The notes: generated by a model from the sequence alone, not told the origin. A stretch of DNA of 64,000 nucleotides from Amoebophrya sp. A120 (GCA_905178155.1 CAJINV010000004.1:628629-692628); one strand, 5' to 3'; positions 21,910 through 33,965 are shown, counted from the stretch's first letter. Numbers and translations are program-made.

Positions 21910-24900
21910 ATGTCCAGCGAGGTGTTGGAGCACGAACGCCGGTCCTCACGACGCGAGGAGGAACTCCCGCCGGAAACTGGAGACGGTCTATCAAGGACAA
22001 AAATCCCCCCTCCCCATATCAAAACAAAGTTCCTGATGCTGAATTCGCGTACTTACACAATTGCGCTCTGTCTTGCTGTAAGGTATTGCGGCCAGATCCT
22101 CCGCCTAGATAGTGGCGTCTGGGTCTAGTTGTTTAGCACGGCAAACGGCTGCCCTCCAACTGGCCCAACAGCATGCCAAATCCCTTCCATAATGGAGGGG
22201 AACCCTCTGCGCTTGTCTTCTTGCAAGACAAACCTGATTTGTGGGATTTGTGAACACAAATCAGCAACGCAAATTTTCGGAAATAACCCACCTTTTCAAT
22301 AAATGGGGAGGGGAAATTTTTCTTTCCAATACGGTGAACTTCTTCCTTCCTGCCACGAGTGGCGAGAGATCCGGCACGAGGCGAGCAACCGTACGTACTA
22401 CTGGAACGTCCGCAATAACGTCACCGACTGGGTGAATCCAAGTACGAAACCTGCGCCCAGGTCGGTGCCCTTGCCGGAAGGGTGGATGGCATCTGGTCCA
22501 CTCGCTGCAGGAGGCAACGGTGGAGTGATAAGCAGAGCAAGCAGCTCCTCATCGCTTCTATCCTCCAGCTCCTCGTCTAGTTCTTCCCACAGCAGCGTTG
22601 GGGCGCGGACGGAGACAAAAACCGCCTACGTGTTCAACAACCTCTGTCAACAAAGTGAGAAGCCCTTCCGCCTCGAAAACGGCTGGACCTACGCCTGGTC
22701 GCCGAACACACACAGTTTGTACTACCAGCGAATCGCCGCCATCGAGGAACCGGCTACTGTGAGGAAAAATCCCCCCTCCCCATACCAAAAGGAGGCACCA
22801 CTGAAAATTTGTGATGCTGATTTGTGACCACAAATCGTCCATGTATTGCAAGAGGGCAAAGACAGAGAATCAGGCGCGTTTGGCAGGCACTTTGTAATGC
22901 TATATCGCCTACAGACGATGCGCCTGCCTTGCTAGGCGCCTACAGCAAAACGCCCCTGCTCAGGCACTGCATCTGCCTGCAGTCCTCTACTGCTAGACAG
23001 ATTGGATTTGTGTACACAAATCCCGCATCACAGATTTCCGTTTTGATATGGGGAGGGGGCATTTTTCACTTTGATACCGGCGCCATACGACTTCGAAGCT
23101 TCGAAAATGAAAGCTGGAGCAGCGAAGTTGCACGGTGCGGTCGCCTATCCCCTGCAAAACTAGTATCGCAATTGTAATAATCATAAATGCCAGTGGTCTA
23201 GCATGCCAGATCTCCTGCTTTTTTTCCTTAATCTTCATGAAAATTTTGGCTTTCTTATTCTTCCTAAGAAAATTTTTGCCCATGCGATTTGTAGAACGTA
23301 CGATATCGATACTTTTCCATTGTATACGGTCGCGGGGTCGGCATCTTCACACCAAGACAACTCGGCAAAATCGACAAAAACCTGCTCGGTAAATTCTGCA
23401 ACGGAATATGGATTTTTGCAATACACGTATAGGTCTCCTGGTGGAAGATTCAGATTGCATATTTGTCACCTTGTTTCACTTGACATGCATGGCTGATGTA
23501 GCGGTTGTGATACATATCCACGAATTTGCGATCTTTTTTGTTGCATGCAAAAATAGCAAATACCGAGCACGTAGCGGCTCTAAAACTTGTGATGCTTGGC
23601 TGTGGATTGCAGAGAAGCAGGAAAGTGACTATCCTTCAACACGATCTAGTTCGTACTACATCCAACTTTCCAGAGCCAGTAGACATATTTGCACTTGATA
23701 CACATACGGGAGCCGGCGGAGCAACAACAAGATCCGGTGCCACAGAAGACCTTCGCGAGCATCTATCACGTCAAGAAACGTCCCCGCCTGCCCAACGTTC
23801 TCATGCAGAATGGCATCTAGTGCGCATCCCCATTACAAACGATATTTGTAGTCGTGTTTTGAAGATGGCCTTTGTAATGCTACAAAGTCGAAGAGGATAA
23901 GCGGAGGGCCTTATTGTCATGTGGCTGCCCTTGCAAAGAACGAGAACCTGATTTACACTACAGACTGCAACAGGTCACGCGTGACTCGTCCCAAAACTTC
24001 CAGGTTTGTGCTGCAAGTAGAGCGTTGTTCTCATCTTGACGCAGGGGTCGAGGTGGGGACGTTGCTTTTACATAGGATAGCGTCAGCGCCAGAGCCAGCC
24101 ATTGCCAAAGTTACGGTGTCATCCGTGGCGCTCGATCGTCGACGAGAAGAGCGGGATATCAAATGCGAAAATGTCTGGGTCTGGAAGAATGCAAGATTTG
24201 TCATGCATATTTCTCATGACCCATGATGCCTGTATTGCATGACCTAGCATCGCAGACTTTTAGAGGGCTTCCCGATGCACTTTCCGCATGAGAAATGCCC
24301 TGTCCGTGTAGCACAAAGGGCGCCTCTCTGGCTGGGCATGCAATACAAATTTTTTAGTGTCTAAAAACAGCATGACAAGTTCCATTCTTCCAGACCCATA
24401 CATTTTTACGATTTGATGCGGGAAGGTGTATTACTGGCACTCCGCGACGAAGAAAACGCAGTGGAATCCGCCCGTGCCAGAGGGACCGCGGATCCTCGCT
24501 TCCTCCTCCTCCTCCTCCCCGGATGGAAGCACGATATGGATTGCAAATATGTCATCTGGGTCTGGAACACTGCACCTTGTCATGCTAACTCTGGACCGTG
24601 CAAACAAACATCTGTGTTGTATGACGATAAAGATATGCCAAAAGTTGCTACCTATTTTTGAGCAAGTTGGAAGACAATGTCTCGCGCAGGACACCAAGCA
24701 TGACGAAGCCAAAGCCCTCACATCAGAGTCTGTCTTGCAAGGCTTCGAATTTTAGACCTCATCATGGGGCATGGGAAACCTGCATGACAAACCTACGACC
24801 GACTTTCCAACGGACCCAGACATAACATTTGCCCTGCATACACGAGCAGCGTCGACACCGATTCTACCCACTCGTGTGAAATTCCAGATCAAGGCCAAAA

Positions 24901-27900
24901 TGATTCTTCTCATCCGGACCAAATTTTCGGCGAGGAAATCCTGCCCGGCAACTGGAGGAGAGAGCAAGTGTACGTGAAAGGCCGCGGTTTGGAATATGGG
25001 ACTCTCAAACGTGACATTCTCAACTGTTACACGATTTGCGAGTGCAAGAATAGCTGCAAAAGGGAATAATAAAGCGATACCTTGCGCGTCCTACATTACA
25101 GATAATTTTTTGGCGCAGATTTTCAGGCTGCTCAGCGCTTCGGAAATTTGTCGCGCCGAGTAGCTTGATCATGTAGAAGAAGATGCGAGGGGTAATTTCG
25201 TATAGCAAATCATGTTGGAGCAGCCGAGAAGATAACGCTTGAGAATCCCATATGGAAACCTACTACGTGCTGAAAAATTCGTGCTACCAGAAGGAGCGTC
25301 CCATGCCGTTGCTGAAGCTATGAATTGCAAAAGGAAAAGCATCGTACTAGGAAAAATTGCATCACAAATTTTGTCATGCATGATATTTGCAATTACTTAG
25401 TACGAGCACGATACTTTTGCACAGGATAGAAGCCGTGGACCTACGAATTCGACAGCGCCAAACAGATATGACGGGCAAATTTGTCTGGGTCTGGAAAGAA
25501 AAAAATGCCGCTTGTCATGTGAGATCTCCACGATAACTAAAAATCTGCTTTGATGCATTTGCTTGCACGCCAAAACAAAAACTTTCCAGCTTCTTGCTTC
25601 TAAGCAGACGGCGAATGTGCTTAGTCCTCTGAATCTCATGTGGAATATGCATAAGGAAGGTCTAGGTCTCGCAAAATCTGTGATGCTTCTTCTGTGTGCA
25701 TTCCAGACAAAAATCATGACAATGCCCGTGGTCCTGCTCCGCAAGATGATGCATGTCATTCTTCTCGCAGTCTTCCAGACATATTTGCAATGCACAGCAG
25801 ACAATTTTCTACCAGCAAGTCGTCCGACGCTACTGGCCCGTGCCTCTGCACAGGGAAGACCTGCAGCTCGCTGCGAGCGAGGGCACGAGTGACGATCCGA
25901 ATAAAAGTATTTTAAGGAAAAACGTCCCCACCCCATAGTCAAGTTGGTAAATCAGTAAAGCACAAATCTCGAAGTTTTATTGGCACCTATGCGTGATGAT
26001 TTTCTAATCTGCATCTTATTTTGCACTGCTCGTTAGCAAATACAGCCGCATCACAAAGACGCCTCCTTGTCCTTCTGGTTACAGGATTACCAATCCCAGA
26101 ACATGACTAGAAATTCCTCTCATCCAGTTGTGCTTGTGCGTTACAGATGAATGCTTCTGCGGATGGAAATGAAACATGACAACTGGTGTGGGCTGCTGCG
26201 GACATTTTTCATTCGGACAAAAAGTGTTGCGGACGATGTGGAAAGCGGGCTCGGTCTTGTTGACCGACTACCTCAAGCGGCTTCTACAACCGCCAACCTC
26301 GATCTGATGCCCACAACTCCTGCAAGTAGTTCTTACGGTGAAGGGGCACTTGTGCTAGTCGAGGATATTATCGACGAGGATGAAGCGCCGTTTTCGTCGC
26401 GGGCGCAGCACGGGCCTAAGCATTGCAAAAGTATAATCGCGCCAGCAATACTTGCACAACGAGGACATCTTCACAATCACAGCGCCGTTGTGTTACAAAT
26501 GAAATAGAAAATTGTGTTTGTCATGCTCATCTAGCTTGGGAAGGAAGTCGATTTTTGTCATGCATAGACTGCATCTGCAACTATTACAACGAGCGCAATA
26601 CTTTAACTTTTGCAAAGGATATGGCCGAAAAAAGAGAAAAAGACGGAGGTGAGCAAGGATCCTGTGGTCCGGGGCGATGCCGTAGCCGCGGCTGGCGACC
26701 AAGGAGAAGCTGAAGGAAAAGCAGTGGGCGACACAGCTCATCTGCAGCGGTATGCACTGCAAATCATAATCAACATGTTCTCTGGGTCTGGAAGGATGCA
26801 ACTTTGTCATGCTTGTCCCACATCATGACTGCTCGTCTTGAAGCGTCCGCACCGCGTGAAGAGCAGGAAAAAACATCAAGCCTGCTTCCTGTCGTTGAAA
26901 AATATACTTTGATGCCATGCGGAATACTGGAAGCGAGATACACATACAAGGGAGCCCAGAAACTCGTCATGTGTGGCTGCCTATTGGTATTGCAATGCGT
27001 CGTCTACCGTAGTCCTTCACAAACTAGCATCACAACTTTCCAGGCCCCGACACGTAAGTATTTGCAACGGATAAGCGGGCCGATCAAGCAAGGGCTGAAG
27101 GAAACGGCGCCACCAGCACCGTGAATGATCCAAAAGGAATCCTTACCGACGACGGGGGTCGATCTGCAACACAACCTGGTGAACCTTCCCTAGGGGACCT
27201 TCTAGCAGCCGCCAACGAGGCCACTTCCACCTCAAGCCGAAGCAGCTACGACTCATCACCTGCGTCTGCTGGTGGCACTAGAATTCTCGCCTTCGGCAAT
27301 CAACATCTCGACATGGTCCTACTTTCTTCCGTCGCACTTTTGGTCGTCACACTGTACTACCTTTTTTTCCGGCGACGGAAAAGCGACGCTAGCGGGTCGA
27401 GCGGTAGTGCAGAGTCCTCTGGTAGCGCCGCTCTTTCGTCTTCATCTCCTTCCTATCAAATGGAATAAATGTAGTGTCTGGGTCTGGAAGATTGGCAGAG
27501 TTCTTTGACTTTGTCATGTAGAATTCAATTGTACACGACCCGCGATGCTTGTGATGTTACATGCTCTAGCGTCACAGCTCTCACAAAGGCTTTTCCTACA
27601 TGAGGAATGCCTTTTCCTGGTGGCAACAATCTGACTTGCCTTTTGCTGCTCATGCGATGCAGGTTTTTCGCCCATGACCGAAAATCAGGACGAGGACAAA
27701 TCCCATTCTACTTTCCAGATCCAGACATATTTGCAATGCATACTTCCAACAAACAAGACCGAAATGCACATGGCCTCAACAAACGGCCTGCGGTTGTTCC
27801 TGCAGAGAAGAAGTATGGGCAGAATAGAACAAGTCGAGAAGACAGCACACCCAGCGGAGAAGTGACACCAGTGCAGCCGGACCGTCGGTGTATCGGCTCA

Positions 27901-30404
27901 GCACCCGGGCTGACGAAAATGCAACTCGAAGTACAGCTAGATCCTCCAGAACTGTATGAGAGCGCACAACTCCCCCGCCTTCGCATTCCCCTCATTTGTA
28001 TATGCAAAATGAAAATTATACCAAGTCCTGCCCTTGCATGCGTTGCAGCACGATTATTTGTGTTTGCATGACAATTAATTTTGAAAATGAAACCTGAAAC
28101 AGTACGACCATCCGGGTGCAGACTTCTCGTCATGCAAGAGGCCACGACATATCTGCCGTTGCTTGTGTTCCTGCTCCACATGCGTTTGTTCAAACGCGGG
28201 CCGCAAGGCGGGAGTTGTGCGTTCTCATAAGTCGACCGAAAGCACGAACAAGCCGCCAGTGCCAAAACCGGTCCTGATGCCCGCGAAAACTGAAAAGGAC
28301 ACGAAAGAGACCATCGTCGTGCGACGAGAGATAGTGGAAGTTGCAGCTGCAGGTGTAGTTGACTTTTCATCTCGGCGAAGGCTACATGATCAGGATGAGA
28401 CGACTTCCTGGCATGAGCAGAACCTGCAGGCGAGGAGAAAAATGATCGATCCAGAGGAGATCCAGGATGCGTGGGTAAGGGCACTGACTGTGGTGATCTT
28501 TCCGCATTTAAGTACTTTGTTTTCGCCGTCTAGTACTTTATGCACGTGGCGGCCCTGCTACTTTCTTGATAGCTCGCATGACAAATTTTGCCAAGAGAAA
28601 AAGTGGAATTTGTAATGCGGATTCAGGTAGTGGTGGAGATAAAAACGTAGATTTGATGTCATACATGAGTGGGATTGGTTGTACGAGTGCGATACTGTTG
28701 CATCTAGTACATACTCTGAACCATTGTGAAACAGATGCCCCCAACGCCGATTCCGGCCATCAAGCAAAATTCCGGTGGGCACGAGGCGGCTGCGTTCGCT
28801 CTCGACCACGAGGTATTCAGTGCGAATATGACGTCTGGGTCTGGAGGGTTGGAACTTGTATATGCAAGCTTTCCATTGCTAGGAGAAATGTATTGTATTA
28901 AACCAACAAAAGACGGCGCAGCCTCTTTTGTCATGCAAAAACGCAGCTTCGCAAAAACGCAGCTTCTCATGCGGAGTTCCTATCAGAAAGCGCTCCGGAA
29001 AGTTGTCATGCTGGGCTGCGTCCGAAACTGTTTCCATCATCCACATTTTCGCATCGCAAGTTTCCAGACCCACTCTTATTTGCAATCCATACGAAGAGCT
29101 CCTTGACGATGTTCCGGCTTACAAGACGGAGCGCGTCACGGAGGAGGCTGCGGAAAAGAACGTGCTCGGTGCAGCTTTTACTGCCGTATCGCAAGAAAAA
29201 AACCGCTTCGCTGTAGAAAAAAATTGTGATGCACAGCATGAATGTTGGAACACAGAAGCATAAGAATTTGTCTTTCTACACATCACGCGATGCTGCATTG
29301 GACATCTGCCCGCGTTCTCGTCCTTGCTTAAAAGACACGCATGGCAAGTTTTCTTCGTCACGTGTAAACGAATTTACGCACAACCAATGCGTGGACTCGC
29401 GGGTGCAGCCGCGCAGTTTAATAATGTCTGTGATGATATACAATCCAATTCCAAATCCTATACAGTAAGAAACTTTTTTCGTGCGACATGCCGCCCCACC
29501 AATTCAATCTTCCGCGAGTCGGGTAGCGGCCACGGCGCCAACTACGAGTTCCACCAAAGCGAACTACCGAACCCCAAGTCCAAAGAGCACGAAGAAGAAG
29601 GAAAAAAAGCGGTCTGCGGAGGAGATTCAGAACTATCGAAGAAAAAACTGTGTTAGTCGTGTAGGTGTCTTCGGATGACAGCACGACATTGCTGATAAAT
29701 TTGCTTTGCATGACAAAGAAATCCTATCATGCATAGGTAGCTACAGCTAGTACATGAAAACGCACATGAGATAGGTCCTCATAACTGGTGGCTAGCATGA
29801 CAAGTGGTACTGGTTTTGTACAGCCTCGCATTGATTTAGTACGGAGTTAGAGTTACACTTACGCAGTTTTTCTCTGCCTGCATAAGAACGAAAAGGAATG
29901 CATTCAATTTTTCTGCATGTCGCCAGTAACCGAGGGTAGCGAGGACGAGGAGAAGTCTTCGCAGGAGACGATCTATGCATCGCACATATAATGTCTGGGC
30001 CGGGAAGGTTGCAAGAGGACTTGTCATGCAGGTTTTCCATGACCCATGGGATCTGGAATGCGAGGCCGAACATGCCGGATACGGATTCTGTGAGGTCTAT
30101 TCCGTTTCTGTCGTGCCGACCCTGCATAAGAAACTTTCTTTCAACTTGGTCAAAGTGGACATGACTTTTGGCAGTCATGCAACACAGATTTTTGCATGGT
30201 CCAGACGACGTAGCATGACAAGTTGGAGGAGCTCTTCCAGGCGAACCAGACACCTTTCCATTCTATACGGTCTTTGACTACATCGTGGAGACCTCAGGCG
30301 GCTCGGCGGGGTCGATGCGACCGATTCCGGAAGACGGTGGTGGGTCGTTGTTCGGGCACAAGAACAGAGTGGCAGTTGATGGACAAAGGTGGAAAATTAA
30401 ATAA
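21910..30404 (+). CDS. Multi-WW-domain protein with one transmembrane segment
   Basis: A long multi-exon gene reconstructed across introner-like elements. ATG 21910, TAA 30402-30404. Firm exons: 21910-21988, 22337-22754, 23082-23145, 24424-24534, 24846-25048, 25433-25466, 25802 to about 25904, about 26144-26416, 26627-26750, 27079-27453, 27748-27954, 28232 to about 28478, about 28733-28813, 29097 to about 29217, and 30273-30404. Exons at 23.4-24.15 and 29.48-29.97 kb are tentative. WW-type units: one in exon 2 (TYYWN then TDWVNP), a degenerate one later in exon 2 (GWTYAWSP then SLYYQR), a canonical one split by an element at 24157 (GKVYYWHSATKKTQWNPP), and one split at 25467 (WTYEFDSAKQ then YWPVP). 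Residues from about 27308 form a membrane helix (MVLLSSVALLVVTLYYLFF) followed by RRRK, then a long Ser/Lys-rich tail. WW domains bind proline-rich ligands; a membrane-anchored scaffold is inference. It could prove to be two genes. Confidence 0.7.
21989..22331 (+). mobile_element. Family 2 introner-like element
   Basis: Inverted termini carry AAAAATCCCCCCTCCCCAT and its complement; the ends are TATCAAGG and CCAATA. The duplication CGGTC/CGGTG has one mismatch. Removal joins exon 1 to the first WW domain in frame. Confidence 0.85.
22755..23075 (+). mobile_element. Family 2 introner-like element
   Basis: Termini TACTGTGAGGAAAAATCCCC and complement, ends TAC and ATA... with duplication ACCGGC (22749-22754 and 23076-23081). 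Removal keeps the frame from the IEEPA segment into PYDFEA. Confidence 0.88.
23146..23431 (+). mobile_element. Family 3 introner-like element
   Basis: Left end TATCCCCTGCAAAACTAGTA, right end TTTTTGCAATACACGTATA. Flanking copies GGTCGCC and GGTCTCC differ at one base. The downstream exon is not firmly delimited. Confidence 0.65.
24157..24417 (+). mobile_element. Family 1 introner-like element inside a WW domain
   Basis: Left TATCAAATGCGAAAATGTCT, right complementary end CATTTTTACGATTTGAT. Duplication GCGGGA on both sides. Excision restores the WW sequence DEKSGKVYYWH. Confidence 0.92.
24535..24840 (+). mobile_element. Family 1 introner-like element
   Basis: Starts TATGGATTGCAAATATGTC, ends TTTGCCCTGCATA. 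Duplication CACGA (24530-24534, 24841-24845) is exact. Excision keeps the frame from PDGST into SSVDTDS. Confidence 0.92.
25049..25432 (+). mobile_element. Family 3 introner-like element
   Basis: TAGCTGCAAAAGGGA at the left; GTACGAGCACGATACTTTTG then CACAGGATA at the right. Flanks GCAAG/AGAAG. The span given includes the downstream flank copy. Excision gives ECK joined to PWTYEF in frame. Confidence 0.75.
25467..25801 (+). mobile_element. Family 1 introner-like element inside a WW domain
   Basis: Starts TATGACGGGCAAATTTGTCT and ends near ATTTGCAATGCACAG, with CAGA on both sides; the span includes the downstream CAGA. Excision joins FDSAKQ to TIFYQQ in frame. Confidence 0.82.
26417..26621 (+). 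mobile_element. Family 3 introner-like element
   Basis: Left TAAGCATTGCAAAAGTATAA, right CTTTTGCAAAGGATA. Flanks GGGCC/TGGCC differ at one base. Excision gives HGP joined to KKEKKTE in frame. Confidence 0.85.
26751..27073 (+). mobile_element. Family 1 introner-like element
   Basis: Starts TATGCACTGCAAATC, ends TTTGCAACGGATA. Exact duplication AGCGG. Excision gives HLQR joined to ADQARAE in frame. Confidence 0.9.
27454..27742 (+). mobile_element. Family 1 introner-like element
   Basis: Starts TATCAAATGG, ends TTTGCAATGCATA. Exact duplication CTTCC. Excision removes the in-frame TAA at 27466-27468 and extends the Ser-rich tail after the membrane segment. Confidence 0.88.
27955..28229 (+). mobile_element. 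Family 4 introner-like element
   Basis: Left TATGAGAGCGCACAACTCCC, right GGGAGTTGTGCGTTCTCATA. The flanks are poorly matched (AACTG/AGTCG). Joining 27954 to 28232 keeps the frame (PPEL to STESTNK). Confidence 0.78.
28479..28706 (+). mobile_element. Probable family 3 element (right end only)
   Basis: The right terminus GTACGAGTGCGATACTGTTG is clear at 28681-28700 and the interior GCATGACAAATTTTGCC fits family 3. The left terminus is not recognisable, so the boundary is approximate. Confidence 0.45.
28814..29091 (+). mobile_element. Family 1 introner-like element
   Basis: Starts TATTCAGTGCGAATATGACG, ends TTTGCAATCCATA. Flanks CGAGG/CGAAG. Excision gives LDHE joined to ELLDDVPAY in frame. Confidence 0.87.
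29974..30267 (+). mobile_element. Family 1 introner-like element
   Basis: Starts TATGCATCGCACATATAATG, ends CCATTCTATA. Flanks CGATC/CGGTC. Excision gives SSQET joined to VFDYIVETSGG, leading to the TAA at 30402. Confidence 0.85.
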
Positions 30405-30969
30405 AATAGCACTCATGATGTTGCGTGTTGAACAAGAAGCTCTCAGTCTACTGTAGTACCGGTAGAGTGCTGGCACTGAGCGACAAACTCAGACTCATTC
30501 TGATGCTTTTTCCTGCTTTTGATGATCGAGCAGCTATGAAGAGTGTACTACGCGTAGATAAAGCATGGCTTATTTTCAAGCTATTGTTTGAAAACAATTC
30601 TTCATGTAGTTCCTCGATGTCGATATTTGTCCTTCGAGAAAAAACATCAAGACCGCAAAAAAAAAAGGCGCGACCACACTCGCCCACGGAGGGAGGACCA
30701 GTCGTCGGTGATTAGTGGGCAACAGCAGGAGCTACTGCATCTTCCTTATGGAGTTCTCTTTATGTTACATTGATACGCGTGACGCAAGAACAGCAAAAGG
30801 GAAAGGGAAGAGCTAAGTACGTGCGCGACTAGTACTAACTTGCGTGAGGACGAACTTGAAGTAATGGAATTCGATCTGTGCTACCAAACGCATCGAGAAC
30901 TTGCCCCGCGAAGAAGCACAACTAGCTTGATCGTATGGAGGAGGCCCAGACTTACCGCAGATTTTGCAT
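30405..30969. other. Intergenic, no supported gene
   Basis: Only short unsupported frames lie downstream of the WW gene; no introner-like termini were found. Confidence 0.35.
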
Positions 30970-31251
30970 GACGATGAACCATTATGTGCCAGCTATCAAT
31001 GTAACGTTTGGGACCAGTCCCATAAGCATAATCCACCTGCGCCGCCTGCCTCGGTCGACAGGACCTCCGTCATCGAAAATCTACCGCAGATGAATGGCCC
31101 CTCTACCGACCACCTCCAGCAGTATGGTGTCATGAACAACGTGCAGCACAACCTGCAAAACATCCGCCGTGGCACCGTCGCCGATCCAACGCGGCAAAGC
31201 GCTGTGCTGTCCACCCGGCCAAGAGACAAGCGGAGGATTACCATGGCGTGA
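30970..31251 (+). CDS. Possible terminal exon of a hypothetical gene
   Basis: The plus frame is open to TGA 31249-31251. The longest nominal start is a TTG, so a real start would be an internal Met or lie in an upstream exon. The product is polar, Asn/Gln/Arg-rich (MNGPSTDHLQQYGVMNNVQH then RPRDKRRITMA) and its codon pattern resembles nearby true exons. No domain is recognised. Confidence 0.35.
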   Translation, partial: DDEPLCASYQCNVWDQSHKHNPPAPPASVDRTSVIENLPQMNGPSTDHLQQYGVMNNVQHNLQNIRRGTVADPTRQSAVLSTRPRDKRRITMA

Positions 31252-31740
31252 CCGAAAATCTTCTATCTTCGCCGGTTCAAATGATCACTCGAAAATGTTG
31301 TTGTGCGACGAGATGACAACTTGAACTCCTAATTCCTTCTACTGCACCTCTTGCATCGTTCAGTACAAAAGAACAAACCGAAATTTGCAACTTTTTCACT
31401 CAACGCTAATATGAATATTAATCCTCGGAGTAAATACCATTTTCAGCTAGATTTAATACAACTGTCATTTGTTAATTTTTCCATCTAAACCAATATTAAA
31501 CCAACACCAATCTTACACTTCACCAGTCAGAAGATTTATTATCAGTGGATGCTTGTTGCGTGTAAGCGTGCTACTCATAGAGACAACTAAAAATGGCTCG
31601 GTCTTGTTCGCCGGCAGAGCGAATTTTCAGGCGCCGGGACGAAATGTCTTCACATTAATCCCTTTGCCATTTTGATATTTTTCCTTCTTTCCGACTGACA
31701 GCAACAACACCAGATACAAGGAAACAACTTATGTCGCGCA
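31252..31740. other. AT-leaning spacer, no gene seen
   Basis: Balanced to AT-rich sequence without a convincing frame. It changes abruptly to GC-rich at about 31.74 kb. Confidence 0.4.
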
Positions 31741-32700
31741 GTGGGAGGGTGAACGAGTGGACGGGGGGGGAAAGAAAAACGCCAGAGGGGCAAGGGAAAA
31801 AATTTTTCATGCAGGGCGGGGCCAGGCATCTGCGCCGCTTCTTGCTGAAAGAACGAAGGCGGAGCGCCATGTCGCCCGTGGTTCCCGTCGTTGTGCGAGC
31901 GCGAGGGCCCCGCCCGCACTGGGCGCGCGTTTGCTTGGCGGCAAGCCTTAGGCCCAAGCAATAACCCAAAGCGCGGCAGCGGGCGGCCGCCAGTGGACGG
32001 GGGAACAGGCCGCGCCATGCGAGGCGTTGGCGCGTGACGCCCCGTTCGCGCGTTTGCGGTGTGGCCCGTTCGTGCCGCCTGCCTTTGTGCCCCGCCCCTG
32101 TGCGCCTTGGTGCCCCCCGCCCTTCTCCCCCGCGCAGCCTTGCAGAACGGGGGCGCGCAGGGGCCCCTGCCGCGCGCGTGGATGGAGGACGGGCGCCGGG
32201 GCGGGGCATTCATACATTGCCCTCCAGGCGCAGGGGCCCACCACCCTCCCCAAGCACCCCCGGACAACAATGGCGCCCCCCGTGTTCGCCCGCATGCAAC
32301 CTGTTGCGCCCCCGCCTGCTTCCCTCGCGCGCACCCTCCAAGACAGAGACGGCGGATGGTGGCGCCCTCTGCCGGCCTCTTCGTGAACAGAGGGAGGGCG
32401 CAGGGGAAGGGTGGTGGGCAGCTGCTCGCCTGCAAGCCTGGCGCTGGGGCGCGACTTTCCCTTCGCGAACAGAGCAGGGAGCGAGGGCGCCGGGGGAGGC
32501 TGGTGGGCAGCTGCTCGCCTGGTGCTTGGCCGCCGGTGGTGTTCCCCAGCCACCCAACGGCGGCGCACGCTTTTTCAGGGCATTTCCAGCTGGAAATCCA
32601 GCTGGAAACATTTGGAAAAGGCATCTGCAGCGCATTTCCACCTGGAAACGCAGCTGCGGACGCCTTTTCAATGCATTTCCCACCCGGCCTGTTCAGCGGG
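31740..32700. other. GC-rich island with short direct repeats
   Basis: Overlapping frames of 200-370 codons are open on both strands, all Arg/Pro/Ala/Gly-rich and motif-free. GGTGGGCAGCTGCTCGCCTG recurs at about 32411 and 32500. Several CAGCTGGAAA/TTTCCAGCTG inverted pairs lie near 32580-32660. Not annotated as coding. Confidence 0.5.
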
Positions 32701-32719
32701 GCTTTATTTTCGGTTTTTT

Positions 32720-33290
32720 TCCCCGAGTTGCTGTGTTTAGCACAGCTATTCTGGCTACCCGGGGAAGACATTGGCCTAATGGGAAGGCATTGGAGTAATG
32801 GGGGGCTACCGGTCTAGTGCCAGGATATTGGGGCCGAATGATAAAAGTTTGCTTCTTGTTAGTAATTGGCGCGCTCAGCATAGCTCTTCTGGCTACCCGG
32901 GGATCGGGTTTTCAGTACGATATTGGGAGGGTATCAGGATAGTGAGAGGATGTCTTTTTTCCAGAGTTGCTGCGTTTAGTACAGCAATCCTGGTCACCCA
33001 GGAGAAAGATTTCCAATAGGATAGTGGGAGGATGTCTTCAGGATAGTTGGAGGATACTGGCAACGGATGGGAAAAGTTTGCTCTTTTGCCCGAGTTGCTG
33101 TGTTTAGCGCAGCAATTCTGGCTACCCAGGGGAAAGATTTCCCAGTAGGGTATTGGGAGGGTATCAGGATAGTGGGGGGATATTGGCATAGTGGGAAGGT
33201 ACGGGTAAGGGGAGGGAGAATTTTGTTTGTTTTCCCCGAGTTGCTGCGTTTAGCACAGCGATTCTGACTACCCAGGGGAAAGATTTCTCA
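32720..33290. repeat. Tandem repeat of about 130 bp, ~5 degenerate copies
   Basis: The landmark CCCGAGTTGCTGTGTTTAGC followed by CAGCNATTCTGGCTACCC begins at about 32721, 32962, 33098 and 33232, with a truncated copy near 32875. Between landmarks lies a GATATTGGGAGGGTATCAGG-type spacer. Confidence 0.85.
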
Positions 33291-33469
33291 GGTCAGTAGG
33301 ACAGGCGACAATCCCCGTACAGCTTGCAGGGATGCGATCGCCGCCTTCGGTCTCCGGCTGCCTGATCGCGTTGCCCTCCTCGGACGCGCGATCAGCTGAT
33401 TTTTTTTTCCTTAGGGATTTCAGTAAGGAAGTGCCACGCGATCGCGCAGATCCGAGCGACACTGCAAAA

Positions 33470-33965
33470 TATTTTGCGTTGCAAAATGTTTTGGAGCTGG
33501 GAAATATTTCGAGCCGGCAAATATTTCGAGCCGGAAAACATTTCGAGCCGGGAAATATTTCGAGCCGGAAAATATTTCGAGCCGGAAAATATTTCGAGCC
33601 GGAAGATATTTCGCGCCGGAAAATATTTCGAGCCGGGAAATATTTCGAGCTGGAAAATATTTCGAGCCGGAAAATATTCCGAGCTGGAAAATATGTCGAG
33701 CCGGAAAATATTTGCTCGAGCTGGAAAATGTTTCGAGCTGGAAAATGTTTCGAGCTGGAAAATATTTCGAGCTGGAAAATATTTCGAGCTGGAAAATATT
33801 TCGAGCTGGGAAATATTTCGAGCTGGAAAATATTTCGAGCTGGAAAATATTTCGAGCTGGAAAATATTTCGAGCTTGAAAATATTCCGAGCTGGAAAATA
33901 TTTCGAGCGTGAAAATATTCCTAGCTGGGCAATATTTCGAGCTTGAAAATATTTCGAGCTGCAAA
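33470..33965. repeat. 17-bp tandem satellite (TTTCGAGCTGGAAAATA)
   Basis: About 28 head-to-tail copies of TTTCGAGC(T/C)GGAAAATA. Because 17 is not a multiple of three, all frames cycle through a 51-bp, 17-residue peptide repeat, and frames on both strands stay open. These are not considered genes. The first half has mostly GCCGG units, the second half GCTGG. Confidence 0.95.

Noticed and set aside
23700-24150. A further clean introner between the tentative exons of the WW gene
   Set aside because: Partial family 1 ends are present, but no consistent pair of termini or duplication could be fixed.
27121-27468. Separate gene ending at TAA 27466
   Set aside because: The stop lies inside a family 1 element with an exact CTTCC duplication; removal extends the frame downstream.
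31650-32771. 373-codon minus frame in the GC-rich island
   Set aside because: Arg/Pro/Ala-rich with no motif; overlapping plus frames of 254 codons are equally open.
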